The translations under genes and the position numbers were made by a program. This document shows, in pieces, positions 8,303 to 16,361 of a stretch of 61,823 nucleotides of DNA. The notes beneath the pieces are model-generated. The model was not told the DNA's origin. It did no database searches and saw nothing but the letters and a program-made list of their open reading frames with translations. Source of the DNA: a virus; IMG/VR virus record IMGVR_UViG_3300022928_000025, positions 1 through 61,823 of that record; one strand, given 5' to 3'. The stretch's first letter is position 1. Every line of letters begins with the position of its first letter.

Positions 8303-8317
8303 AGAAAAATCCTTTAA

Positions 8318-11074
8318 TTACGCGAATTGCGTTTGGGAAGCTAAAACAGTGTATGTCCCAGACCCAGTTTTAATTACTACATAAGAATAGATATCTATCG
8401 ACGAGGCATTCCCTTCGGTTGGTGCCTCGCCGCCCTGCCATTTAGGAGTCACACCAGCGCCATCTATCTGCACCGAGGTGTTGTAGTAAGCCGTACCACC
8501 ACAAGTATTCACGAAGACAACTGTTATGGTTTCACCAACGTCCATCAAACTGTTTAAAGTAGTTGACGAATCCCCGCGTAAATTAATCGTAAAATTACCT
8601 GCCGCGTTAGAGGTGTAATAGATTATTTGTTGTGGCAGCGCGTCGAAATTGATAGTGCCGTTTGCAGCAGTCGCTGAAACTAAAACACTTTCCTTTATAT
8701 CGCCATTAAGTAATGCGGAGCTAAAAGTTTTGTTAGACAACGCTTGTACACTAGCTAATGTGACTAGCTCAATATCGCCCGATCCTAATAAGGAACCGCT
8801 ATTGATAGTTTTTATATCGGTGCCCGAGACAAGCGTATCCTGCTTGAGCGCTAAGCCAGTAGATAGGCTAGACGCCGCGGTGGCTTGTCCCGCGTCTATG
8901 TAGGTCTTAACTGCGTACTCAGTTGGCACTGCGGTATTACTATTGCCATTGAGTAAAGGATCTGAAGAGAATTCATTAATAGTCTCGCCAAGCTGCGCGC
9001 CAATTGACCCCAGCCTCAATGAGGTCAGGCCGGCAAGATCGAACGCGCTCGCATTAAGAGTTGCACGGCCGGTGGCTTGGTCAATACGGAAGTACTCGCC
9101 GACACGGAAATTTCCGTTCTGGTCTGTAGATACGTAATAAACTCGTCCTGGAAATACTTCATCAACCTCGTTCCCTTGTGCAGGGGCTTGAGTTGGTTCT
9201 CCTGGATAATTTGTAGTAGCGATGCCTCCAGTTCCTATGTTCAAGAAGTCATGGCCTGTCAATCTCACTTGCGAATACAAAGATCGCATAGTGATGCCGG
9301 TCCCGTCTGGAGAACCATTTACTTTCTCTTGGGCTAAATAAATGGCAATTTGGCTCGATGTATCTACATAAGTTCCTGCCGAGCTCTGGATAACGTACGT
9401 AATTGAGTCGCCGGCGATTTGAATACTTTGACCAGGAATCGGTTCTGCGGACAAATTGTCAGCTACAATAATAAAACCTTTTTGATCTTCTAGGGCGGCA
9501 GAACCTACTGTGCCTGCGCCGCCGCTAGTAAATGTCAGCGTATTGCCTGACAAGAAGGTTCCAGTCGCGCCAGAAACATAAACTTTATCTGCTGATATCT
9601 GAACATTTGTTACAGTCGCTGTACCTCCATCGGAGCTTGTGACTGTGTCCCCAACGTTTATCGCGCCGCCGCCGTAGATAAAATTAAGTTGCTGTCCGTG
9701 TATTTGACCGGTTTGTGATGTTTCGTTGGCATCAAAGCCACGAGATGTTGCACCCCACGTACCGTAGCTATTATTACCGTTGAGGGATCGGATAAAACCT
9801 CCCCCAGAAGCCGCGTACCCCATATAGCAATAGTATGTAAAACAAGAAACAATCTCTGCTTTACCACCGTCTTTTGTCCAAAAACCTACACCGTTATCAC
9901 TGATAATTGTGTAACCGTGAAACAACATACTTTTTGCGCCGGCGCCATGAACCGACCCATCAACTAAAGCGCCAATTGCACCAGAACAAATAGCGGCGCA
10001 TTCCAAGACATAAGGAGATTTCGTAGTAGCGGGCGAATTAACATTAAAACCGACAACAACGCCGGCTGGTGTTGATGTTGTTATATCTTCAGGGGTGCTA
10101 CCTGGAACCCAACCGGTCATGCCTTTAAAAGTCATCTTGTTCAAGATTGAGCCATTACTCATCTGGAACATGGTCGAAGTGTTCGTTAAAAGCGTGGGGT
10201 GTACGTTTACCGTTCGCTGGCTATCGCCAACTATGGCGACATCTGGTGGTACAACAATTGGGCATATTTCTGTATACGTACCCGCCGATACATTAATAGT
10301 AGCTGGGTTTCCGGCTGCAGCGGCAGCTGCACAGGCGGCTTTAATTGTGGCAAATGCACCAGAGATTGTTTCGCCATTATTAGTGTCTGAACCTGCGGGG
10401 GTCACATAATAAACATCGGGGGAATAGAGAGAACCACTAAACAAGAATGATTCCCAGAAAACACCGTCAGTGCTCGGCGTATTTCCTGTTGTGTTTTGTA
10501 CCGCGATATAAAGACTGCTGTTGTAATTCACCACATCATTAAGTTGGTATGCTACAGCGGCGTCGTAAATACCCTCCCATTGAACACTTTCTGTTAAACG
10601 AGCCCACGAGTTACCGACAGCGCCAGGATTTGTGTTGGTGTTGTCGACGTTAGCCACATACACAGTGGCGCCGTATGATACTGAGTCACCTACTTTATAT
10701 GCAGCGGCCGCGTCCCATTCACTTCTAAAATTCCAACCGCCAACAAACAATGTCCAATATTCAGTGTCTGTTGGGATATTCCCTGTTGATTGCACAAGAT
10801 TTGAATACATATACAAGTTGCTGCCGTAACGAACGACGCTACCGTACCCGTATTCAGTTGCCACATCCCAAAGACCGGAGAAAGCAACGCCATTAGTCAT
10901 CCGGCCCCAGAAAGTTGCGGCCGAGGTCAGCGTACCTGTGGTCCTTGCGGTGCTTATGTAGACATAAGAATTGCCTTTGAAAGAAACAACATCATTGAAC
11001 TGATATTCAGTAGAGACACTCCATTCGCCTTTGAATTGGAATCTTATTTTTCCAAGGTCAAGAATCTGAGCCAT
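8318..11074 (-). CDS. Large tail fibre / tailspike with carbohydrate-binding-like repeats and beta-helix
   Basis: 918 residues. Residues about 10-210 hold four 48-52-residue modules of the form W-x5-Y-x-x-x-DVVxYxGxxYxA (EYQFNDVVSFKGNSYV, EYGYGSVVRYGSNLYM, AYKVGDSVSYGATVYV, AYQLNDVVNYNSSLYI), the signature of chitin-binding type-3-like or fibre anchor domains. From about residue 220 (YVTPAGSDTNNG, FATIKAACAAA) starts a right-handed beta-helix like DUF1565 pectate-lyase-fold proteins, continuing to about 600. The tail carries the common fibre motif LSNKTFSSA and a compact C-terminal domain. It is likely a glycan-binding, perhaps glycan-cleaving, spike. No catalytic residues can be assigned by eye. 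Confidence 0.75.
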   Translation of the reverse strand: MAQILDLGKIRFQFKGEWSVSTEYQFNDVVSFKGNSYVYISTARTTGTLTSAATFWGRMTNGVAFSGLWDVATEYGYGSVVRYGSNLYMYSNLVQSTGNIPTDTEYWTLFVGGWNFRSEWDAAAAYKVGDSVSYGATVYVANVDNTNTNPGAVGNSWARLTESVQWEGIYDAAVAYQLNDVVNYNSSLYIAVQNTTGNTPSTDGVFWESFLFSGSLYSPDVYYVTPAGSDTNNGETISGAFATIKAACAAAAAAGNPATINVSAGTYTEICPIVVPPDVAIVGDSQRTVNVHPTLLTNTSTMFQMSNGSILNKMTFKGMTGWVPGSTPEDITTSTPAGVVVGFNVNSPATTKSPYVLECAAICSGAIGALVDGSVHGAGAKSMLFHGYTIISDNGVGFWTKDGGKAEIVSCFTYYCYMGYAASGGGFIRSLNGNNSYGTWGATSRGFDANETSQTGQIHGQQLNFIYGGGAINVGDTVTSSDGGTATVTNVQISADKVYVSGATGTFLSGNTLTFTSGGAGTVGSAALEDQKGFIIVADNLSAEPIPGQSIQIAGDSITYVIQSSAGTYVDTSSQIAIYLAQEKVNGSPDGTGITMRSLYSQVRLTGHDFLNIGTGGIATTNYPGEPTQAPAQGNEVDEVFPGRVYYVSTDQNGNFRVGEYFRIDQATGRATLNASAFDLAGLTSLRLGSIGAQLGETINEFSSDPLLNGNSNTAVPTEYAVKTYIDAGQATAASSLSTGLALKQDTLVSGTDIKTINSGSLLGSGDIELVTLASVQALSNKTFSSALLNGDIKESVLVSATAANGTINFDALPQQIIYYTSNAAGNFTINLRGDSSTTLNSLMDVGETITVVFVNTCGGTAYYNTSVQIDGAGVTPKWQGGEAPTEGNASSIDIYSYVVIKTGSGTYTVLASQTQFA

Positions 11075-11328
11075 TATTTGTACTCCATCAAAAGGCGACC
11101 TGTGCCGCTAACTGTGTAAGTAATTGTGTCCGACGACCAAAAGTAAATAAGATAGTCGTTTGCATACGTAGCATATTCCGAAGGAATTTCTACTGGAGTG
11201 CCGTCGACACCATTGTTAAAATCAAAAAATAACTGGCCATTAGCAGCGTCTAAGCGAAAACCATAGAACGATTTGTCAGCATATTCGTGGCCTAAAGTTA
11301 CATTAACTCCGCTATATATACCGGCCAT
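11074..11328 (-). CDS. Hypothetical small fibre-region protein
   Basis: 84 residues, beta-rich (GHEYADKSFYGFRLDAANG near the start, DTITYTVSGTGRLLMEYK at the end). It overlaps both neighbours by one base, so it belongs to a tight translational chain with the fibre genes. No family recognised; likely a virion decoration or fibre component. Confidence 0.5.
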   Translation of the reverse strand: MAGIYSGVNVTLGHEYADKSFYGFRLDAANGQLFFDFNNGVDGTPVEIPSEYATYANDYLIYFWSSDTITYTVSGTGRLLMEYK

Positions 11329-11651
11329 TATTTAACTCCAGTAAGTAGAGACGCTACTACATCAAACGCATCAATAAGAGTAGAAAAGGCAACCAACTGG
11401 TCACCTGCCACAAGGACAATTCGTCCCTTGATTACCTCTGCGTTTTCTCCGCTGGCGATCCTTAACTGACGAGCTATAAAGGTATCTACGCCTCCGCGCC
11501 TTAAGACTAAGGACAATGGAGCCACGGAACCAAAAACATTTGCTGCGTTGCAGCCTATAAGTAACGCTTTAGAATCTGCCGCCACTGTGTAAATTGTGAC
11601 TTCGCTCGTTCCAATATTTCTTGCTGTCGCATTAAGAAAGCTAGTAGCCAT
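11328..11651 (-). CDS. Hypothetical virion protein
   Basis: 107 residues. Hydrophobic beta strands with a conserved-looking core (TVAADSKALLIGCNAAN, LVLRRGGVDTFIARQ) and no membrane segment. It resembles the small beta-sandwich proteins that accompany fibre genes in many marine phages. It lies 9 nt after 11661-12011 and shares one base with the next gene. Function not assigned. Confidence 0.5.
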   Translation of the reverse strand: MATSFLNATARNIGTSEVTIYTVAADSKALLIGCNAANVFGSVAPLSLVLRRGGVDTFIARQLRIASGENAEVIKGRIVLVAGDQLVAFSTLIDAFDVVASLLTGVK

Positions 11652-11660
11652 TCTTCACCT

Positions 11661-12011
11661 TTAACCTAGTGCGATAGCCATCGCCATCGCCTCGTCTGCC
11701 GCATCTTCTTGAATGTCGTCCATTAATACTTTTGTGATTCTCAGTTCGACTTTATCGCCGGCGTTAAATGCACTTGCTGTTGTTTCGTCAACGCCTCTGA
11801 TAATCGTCATCGTGTCACCGGTGCGGGCAGTTACTTTTACTATTTCTGCTGCGCCCTCATCTTCACCAATTAAAGTCACGTAGAAATGATCACCCACTCC
11901 TGGATCTGGAAATTCAGCGCCACTAGAGGTCGACACGGTAAGCGACGTAGCCGTATCAGTAATGCCACCGGTTAAAGTCGATGCCGCATTATTTGAATAA
12001 AGAACAGCCAT
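11661..12011 (-). CDS. Fibre-anchor-like small structural protein
   Basis: 116 residues. The body (ATSLTVSTSSGAEFP, then YVTLIGEDEGAAEIVKVT, then TMTIIRGVDETTASAFNAGD) is the widespread phage domain found at the N-terminus of tail-fibre proteins, in which a strand pair is followed by an RG(V/Q)-(D/E)-x-T motif. Here it is a stand-alone gene. It shares one base with the repetitive protein upstream. Likely a baseplate or fibre attachment piece. Confidence 0.6.
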   Translation of the reverse strand: MAVLYSNNAASTLTGGITDTATSLTVSTSSGAEFPDPGVGDHFYVTLIGEDEGAAEIVKVTARTGDTMTIIRGVDETTASAFNAGDKVELRITKVLMDDIQEDAADEAMAMAIALG

Positions 12012-14329
12012 TACGCAGCCCTTAGATAACTAATTATGTAAGTCTCTGCATACTCAACTTCGGCTGTAGCAATCGCACCCAGCTCTACCGTGGCCACTGC
12101 CGATACGCCACTTACAACTGCAGAGTAAGTGGCGTTCGCGACAATAGGCGTAGCGCCGTAGGAACCGAATGAGGCAGAATACGTTGAGTTGTCCACTTCA
12201 TAAGCAGCACTCGCACCACTTACAGTGACTGCGGCAACTACGTTGTCGTAGAACGTGAGGACACGAAGCGCCGCGTCAGGAGTTAGTGTTACCAGCGTAG
12301 TTGCGGGATCAGCGGCTACCGGTATATCGAGATGAACGTCTGCTTCAACTGCTGCAGTTGCAACTGCGCTGGCAGCTGAATTCTTAGTGATGTGAATATC
12401 GCCAGAAGCGGCGACAGGACCAAGAACCGCTGTGCCAAGTGCCGCTGTGACATGCAGGTCGCCAGCAGTTGCTGTTTGTGCGGCGGCAGAGCCCTGCAAA
12501 TTAACAACTATATTAACGTCAGAATCTGCGACTACCGTTGCAAATACATCACCTGCAACAGGTATATCAAGGTGAATGCCGCCTGAAGTAACCGCGCTAG
12601 TAGCCGCTGCACCCGCTACAGGGATGTCTAACTCAATATAACCATCAGTAGCTGCTGCAATATCTGCAAAGCCGCTAATAAATATGTGAAGATCAATACC
12701 GCCGGTTAGCGTACCTGTAGCAGAGACACCGCCTATATCCGACTGGCCGTCAAGGTTAACAGTCAGTCCGAGCTCAGCCTCAGTCGCAGCAGCGACAGAT
12801 GCCAGTGCAGCCACTGGTATTTCTAGTTCTATACCGCCAGTAGATTGAGTCGTTGTACTGACAGCCGTCGCTAGAGGTACTGCTATAGAAACATCACCGG
12901 CCAGTGAACCGACGGCTTGTGCACCGCCCAGATCAGAAAGACCATCTAGCGGAATCTCTAAAACCACTGCCGCATTAGCGGTGCTTAATGCCTCTGCCTG
13001 TGCGGCTACGGGGATCAGTAGCTCTACGTCACCTTGGGTAGACACGCTGCTAGCAACAGCACCATCAACAGGGATAGATAGATCTATACCGCCTGCAATA
13101 GCTGCCTGAAGCACCGATGCGCCTTCGACGAATATATGCAGGTCTATGCCGCCGGCTAAAGAGCCAGACGCAAATACGCCGCCGAGTCCAGACTGACCGT
13201 CGAGGTTTACCTGTAACCCGAGTTCTGTTGCTGTGCTCGCCGTGACAGATGACTGACCCGCCACAGGTATAACTAGATCAATCTCGCCTAAAGTCTGTAG
13301 CGACGCATTAGCAGCAGCAGCGAGAGGCACATCGATTGCCACGTTTCCACTGAGAGAGCCAACCGCTTGCGCACCACCGAGATCAGACTGACCATCAAGC
13401 GGTATAGCGAGAGTAATTAGACCGTCGGTAGAGACTGCTACATCGGATGAGCCGGCAACAGGGATACTTAGATCAAAACCGCCACTAACATCAGCAGATG
13501 CATTTGCATCAACACTAATGTTATCTGTCTTAGAGAGAGGCGCGTCGGCTACAGTCAGAGAAGCATCGATTGATGCCCGAACAACATTAACTATTCTTGG
13601 TGTAGCGTCCAGTACCACTGATACCGATGCCGCACCTTCGAGGTTTGCTGACTTAGCTAACTCAGGTTGCGATACTACTTCGACATCGGACGAACCGGCG
13701 ATTGGCTTGGCAAGCACAACATTAGCTGTGGCTTCAGCCGAAGAAACAACAGTGGCTTCTATGTTTACAGTAACGTGAACATCGGCTTGCGCTTCTGATG
13801 CACCTGCCACTATGCCGCTTAAGTTTGCTGCAAGACCTAAGTCACCAGCAGCATTTGCTGCCGCGTCGACCGCGCCAGTAATTGGCTTAGTTAGATCTAC
13901 ATCGGCGGAGGTAAGGACAGCTGCTGCAACCGAGCCTGCCAGAGGTATAGCACTTGTAACGCTACCCTCGAGAGTGCCAGAAACAGATGCGCCGCCAAGA
14001 TCTGATTGTCCGTCTACAGGTATAACTAAGTGAACACCACCGTCAACAACCGCGACGCTAGTGATCCCGCCCTGTAAAGGAGATTCCAGGATAATGCTGC
14101 CGGTAATAGCACCATTTGTTTGGATAGAGCCGGCTAAGTTGTCTTTCTTAAACAGCGCACCTTGCGTACTGACTTGCGCCGAGATGGCCGCGTTCAGATT
14201 CGCGCTGTTAGAAAGTTCTGCAGAATAGCCGCTGCTGACTACTAGTGATCCTGCGAGCGCAACCAGCTTTGCAACGGTGCTAATAGCACCGTTGAACAAT
14301 ACCTGATTAAACCGCGCCCTATTCAGCAT
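12011..14329 (-). CDS. Alanine/valine/serine-rich repetitive virion protein
   Basis: 772 residues built almost entirely from 25-35-residue beta repeats such as GGIDLSIPVDG, ELLIPVAAQA, LGLTVNLDGQSD and GGIDLHIFVEG, with hardly any aromatic or basic residues. At least fifteen copies of an (I/L)-x-(I/V)-P-(L/V)-(A/D)-G core can be seen. The first 35 residues (ARFNQVLFNG) and last 80 differ and may be anchor and cap. Composition and repetition are those of a fibrous or stalk protein, or a capsid or tail decoration. It lies between small fibre-region genes. No enzymatic motif. Confidence 0.6.
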   Translation of the reverse strand: MLNRARFNQVLFNGAISTVAKLVALAGSLVVSSGYSAELSNSANLNAAISAQVSTQGALFKKDNLAGSIQTNGAITGSIILESPLQGGITSVAVVDGGVHLVIPVDGQSDLGGASVSGTLEGSVTSAIPLAGSVAAAVLTSADVDLTKPITGAVDAAANAAGDLGLAANLSGIVAGASEAQADVHVTVNIEATVVSSAEATANVVLAKPIAGSSDVEVVSQPELAKSANLEGAASVSVVLDATPRIVNVVRASIDASLTVADAPLSKTDNISVDANASADVSGGFDLSIPVAGSSDVAVSTDGLITLAIPLDGQSDLGGAQAVGSLSGNVAIDVPLAAAANASLQTLGEIDLVIPVAGQSSVTASTATELGLQVNLDGQSGLGGVFASGSLAGGIDLHIFVEGASVLQAAIAGGIDLSIPVDGAVASSVSTQGDVELLIPVAAQAEALSTANAAVVLEIPLDGLSDLGGAQAVGSLAGDVSIAVPLATAVSTTTQSTGGIELEIPVAALASVAAATEAELGLTVNLDGQSDIGGVSATGTLTGGIDLHIFISGFADIAAATDGYIELDIPVAGAAATSAVTSGGIHLDIPVAGDVFATVVADSDVNIVVNLQGSAAAQTATAGDLHVTAALGTAVLGPVAASGDIHITKNSAASAVATAAVEADVHLDIPVAADPATTLVTLTPDAALRVLTFYDNVVAAVTVSGASAAYEVDNSTYSASFGSYGATPIVANATYSAVVSGVSAVATVELGAIATAEVEYAETYIISYLRAA

Positions 14330-14348
14330 CGATGTTCAGTCCTTACTA

Positions 14349-14783
14349 TTAGGCGAACGTGACAGCTAAGGAACCAGCAGGGAAAGTAACCGTATCGCCT
14401 TCGTTTATTGTTTTATTAATAGACAAAGACCCGTGGAACAGTAAGTTTCCACCGCTTGAAGCATCATGAACGCCAAATGCAGTTACTTGACCCCACGAAG
14501 CCGAAGGCTCTGGAAAAGTAATCTCAACGTTGTTACTAGTTGCACCGCCCGTACCGGATGATGCTGTAGTGCTGCCACTAGACTGTGTTCCGGCCCATGC
14601 CGTAAGACTAGAGGTAACAGGTACACGGTCGTAGCCGTCACCTACTAACTCAGTGCCGCCACCAGTATCATCGGGAGCTGCAGTGAAAAGTGACACATAC
14701 AGTGTTGTAGTAGTTGGAGAAGTCTGACCTCTGAAAATCTGGTCAATTAAAGAATTCTCTAGGTAATCTGACATTGCTGACAT
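14349..14783 (-). CDS. Conserved phage tail-associated protein
   Basis: 144 residues. The pattern (YLENSLIDQIFRGQT, LYVSLFTAAPDD, a glycine/serine loop, VEITFPEPSASWGQVTAFGVHDA, LLFHGSL) is a well-recurring phage fold in which a short helix is followed by a beta-sandwich with an ASWG turn; it is usually encoded next to fibre genes. Probably a virion structural piece. It lies 12 nt after 14796-15131 and 19 nt before the repetitive protein. Confidence 0.6.
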   Translation of the reverse strand: MSAMSDYLENSLIDQIFRGQTSPTTTTLYVSLFTAAPDDTGGGTELVGDGYDRVPVTSSLTAWAGTQSSGSTTASSGTGGATSNNVEITFPEPSASWGQVTAFGVHDASSGGNLLFHGSLSINKTINEGDTVTFPAGSLAVTFA

Positions 14784-14795
14784 AGTTTGCCTCCG

Positions 14796-15131
14796 CTATG
14801 CAAAATCTTCACGAACATAGAATTTGAGTTTGTCGTAAACCGTTTGTAGTGCGCCGTCGAAGTTAATCTCTATCTCGCCTTCGTAAGGACCAGCAGGAAC
14901 ATTCAATGCACCGCCAGTAAAGTCGAAACGGACTTCGCCATCCACACCCCCGCCTATCTTGGAACAGGCCAAAGTGGAAAGTACTGTGTCGCTACCAACG
15001 GCACGGAAATACACATTAACCGTTGTGCCAGCATCAGATAGATCAAGTACGACCCCATCAGTGGGATCTGTCAGAGTTAGCTTTATTGAAGGTAAAGTAT
15101 CACCTTGAACGAGCTTAATTTTTTCAGCCAT
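14796..15131 (-). CDS. Ig-like structural protein (BppU N-terminal domain-like)
   Basis: 111 residues. KIKLVQGDTLPSIKLTLTD followed by VVLDLSDAGTTVNVYFRA and a final GEIEINFDGALQTVYDKLKFYV is the immunoglobulin-like pattern found at the N-terminus of baseplate upper proteins (BppU) and in stand-alone phage proteins. It is the first gene after the operator-promoter at 15152-15180, with a predicted leader of only about 14 nt, so it probably opens a sub-operon of fibre genes. Confidence 0.6.
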   Translation of the reverse strand: MAEKIKLVQGDTLPSIKLTLTDPTDGVVLDLSDAGTTVNVYFRAVGSDTVLSTLACSKIGGGVDGEVRFDFTGGALNVPAGPYEGEIEINFDGALQTVYDKLKFYVREDFA

Positions 15132-15147
15132 AGCAGCACCCAGTATT

Positions 15148-15180
15148 AATTATATTAGCTATACTAATATAATTCCACAA
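15148..15180 (-). promoter_or_regulatory. Sigma70-type promoter overlapped by 17-bp palindromic operator (site 1)
   Basis: On the minus strand TTGTGG (15175-15180) and TAATAT (15152-15157) are separated by exactly 17 bp. The operator TATTAG-CTATA-CTAATA (15153-15169, plus-strand reading) covers the -10 box. Its symmetry extends outward to 11-bp perfect arms (15148-15174), the longest arms of the set. It lies between lysozyme and the BppU-like gene. Confidence 0.7.
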
Positions 15181-15185
15181 AAAAA

Positions 15186-15605
15186 TTAACCGGCTATCAG
15201 TAATTCACACACTTTTTTAGCTCGATTTGGCGTCTGTTCTTTTGCCCATTTTGAGTCCATGAAGTTCTCTTTTGCTCCCTCCCAGTCGCCCTCTGCACAG
15301 CTAGCCAGCGCCATCTTAAATCCGGCCAGACCCGCCAAACCGAGCTGGAACGCCATTGAGATCAACACTGTCTTGCGCCCTTCTGAGAGGGCCGAATACC
15401 AAGGGTCGTATGCCTTCTTTAGCTCGGCTTCCACCCTGCCAATATCATTCTCTAAGAGGTATTTAGCCTCCTCGAGGCTGATTCCAGGGCCCTTTCCCTT
15501 CTCGATAACCCGCCCGATGCCCAGAGTTAGCACACCTTCCGTACAGTGGTAGGCGAACTGCTCGTATCCTTCCCACTCGATAAGCTTTTCTGCTGCTAAA
15601 CTCAT
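15186..15605 (-). CDS. Endolysin, GH24 lysozyme
   Basis: 139 residues. The T4-lysozyme-type active site is plain: Glu12 (LIEWEG), Cys21 in the place of T4 Asp20 (AYHCTEG), and Thr27 in VLTLGIGR, i.e. the Glu-8-Asp/Cys-5-Thr arrangement. It hydrolyses the beta-1,4 bond between N-acetylmuramic acid and N-acetylglucosamine. There is no signal peptide or N-terminal anchor, so it needs a holin to reach peptidoglycan; the holin gene overlaps it by 4 nt. C-terminal helices (VLISMAFQLGLAGLAGFK) match the family. Confidence 0.9.
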   Translation of the reverse strand: MSLAAEKLIEWEGYEQFAYHCTEGVLTLGIGRVIEKGKGPGISLEEAKYLLENDIGRVEAELKKAYDPWYSALSEGRKTVLISMAFQLGLAGLAGFKMALASCAEGDWEGAKENFMDSKWAKEQTPNRAKKVCELLIAG

Positions 15606-16093
15606 TTACCCTCTGCCCCCGTTGATTGGCTCTGGCTAGCGCCGAAGTAGAAGCTTATAACCGCTGACACCGTGCCTCCTAGATAACCGAGCACGAGTGA
15701 CACGATAGTGTCTGAGTTAGCATCTGGCGGCATCAGCGTTACCGTGAATATGTAAGCCAAGAACCCAACTATCGCGAGAATCCCGATAACCCTAGCAGTC
15801 CAATCTCCCGCAAAGTATTTACGGGCGTCTTGCTTGTCGGCAGTCTCAAGCTCAAACATATCTACGCCTAGCTCTTCCATCTTGGCAGCGTATTTAAGTT
15901 CAGCTTCCTTGATGGCCACTAGATCTTCAGGCGTAGCTTGCCTAAGTCGATCATCAATTGCCTTTGCAGAAGGGTCACAGCCAAGTACCTCAGCTAAGAC
16001 TCTCCCTGCTGTGGCACCGAGAGGGCCACCGAGTGTAGCGCCAAGCGTTGGTGCCAACCCGCCAACGATCCCTTTAATGGCGCTAAACTTCAT
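15602..16093 (-). CDS. Holin, 3-TM type
   Basis: 163 residues. A glycine/alanine-rich N-terminus (LGATLGGPLGATAG) is followed by an amphipathic helix with charged residues, then a WTARVIGILAIVGFLAYIF membrane helix and a second one, SLVLGYLGGTVSAVISFYFG, ending GASQSQST. This order is typical of the phage 3-TM holin family. It should permeabilise the inner membrane to release the lysozyme encoded 4 nt into its own end. Its start overlaps the tiny membrane gene 16090-16212 (ATGA). Confidence 0.85.
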   Translation of the reverse strand: MKFSAIKGIVGGLAPTLGATLGGPLGATAGRVLAEVLGCDPSAKAIDDRLRQATPEDLVAIKEAELKYAAKMEELGVDMFELETADKQDARKYFAGDWTARVIGILAIVGFLAYIFTVTLMPPDANSDTIVSLVLGYLGGTVSAVISFYFGASQSQSTGAEGK

Positions 16094-16212
16094 ACCGCCA
16101 CCGCCACCGCTAACGCGGCCAGAATCACAAACGCCGTAAGAGCTGCTTGTGGCTCATTCATTCGCATAAATGAGTTTTTAACTTTTTTACCTAATAGTTT
16201 TATAACGTTCAT
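16090..16212 (-). CDS. Tiny membrane protein of the lysis cassette
   Basis: 40 residues: a basic N-terminus (KLLGKKVKNSFMRMNEPQ) and one transmembrane helix (AALTAFVILAALAVAVAV) at the very C-terminus. GAGGTG lies 6 nt ahead of the ATG, and the stop overlaps the holin start by 4 nt. Size, topology and coupling suggest a holin partner, antiholin or small spanin-like factor; there is no lipobox. Confidence 0.65.
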   Translation of the reverse strand: MNVIKLLGKKVKNSFMRMNEPQAALTAFVILAALAVAVAV

Positions 16213-16220
16213 GGAACACC

Positions 16221-16352
16221 TCATCCATGTATATGTATAAGTAGGAGTCCTACAATTACATAAGTAATTTTCTGCTCAAGCGGCATTGCTGTCGCCCAGC
16301 CCATAACTGCGTCTCGCCCATTGGCGATTTTGACTTTTATTGCGTCAATCAT
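16221..16352 (-). CDS. Tiny membrane protein ahead of the lysis cassette
   Basis: 43 residues: soluble N-terminus (MIDAIKVKIANGRDAV) and a terminal membrane helix (ITYVIVGLLLIHIHG). A clean AGGAG ribosome-binding site lies 6 nt before the ATG, and the gene sits 8 nt upstream of 16090-16212. With that gene and the holin it gives three consecutive membrane proteins, so it may modulate lysis timing. Confidence 0.65.
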   Translation of the reverse strand: MIDAIKVKIANGRDAVMGWATAMPLEQKITYVIVGLLLIHIHG

Positions 16353-16361
16353 AGCTAGCTC

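Noticed and set aside
12316-14033. Frames opposite or alternate to the repetitive virion protein
   Set aside because: Their composition follows the repeat DNA; they have no ribosome sites.
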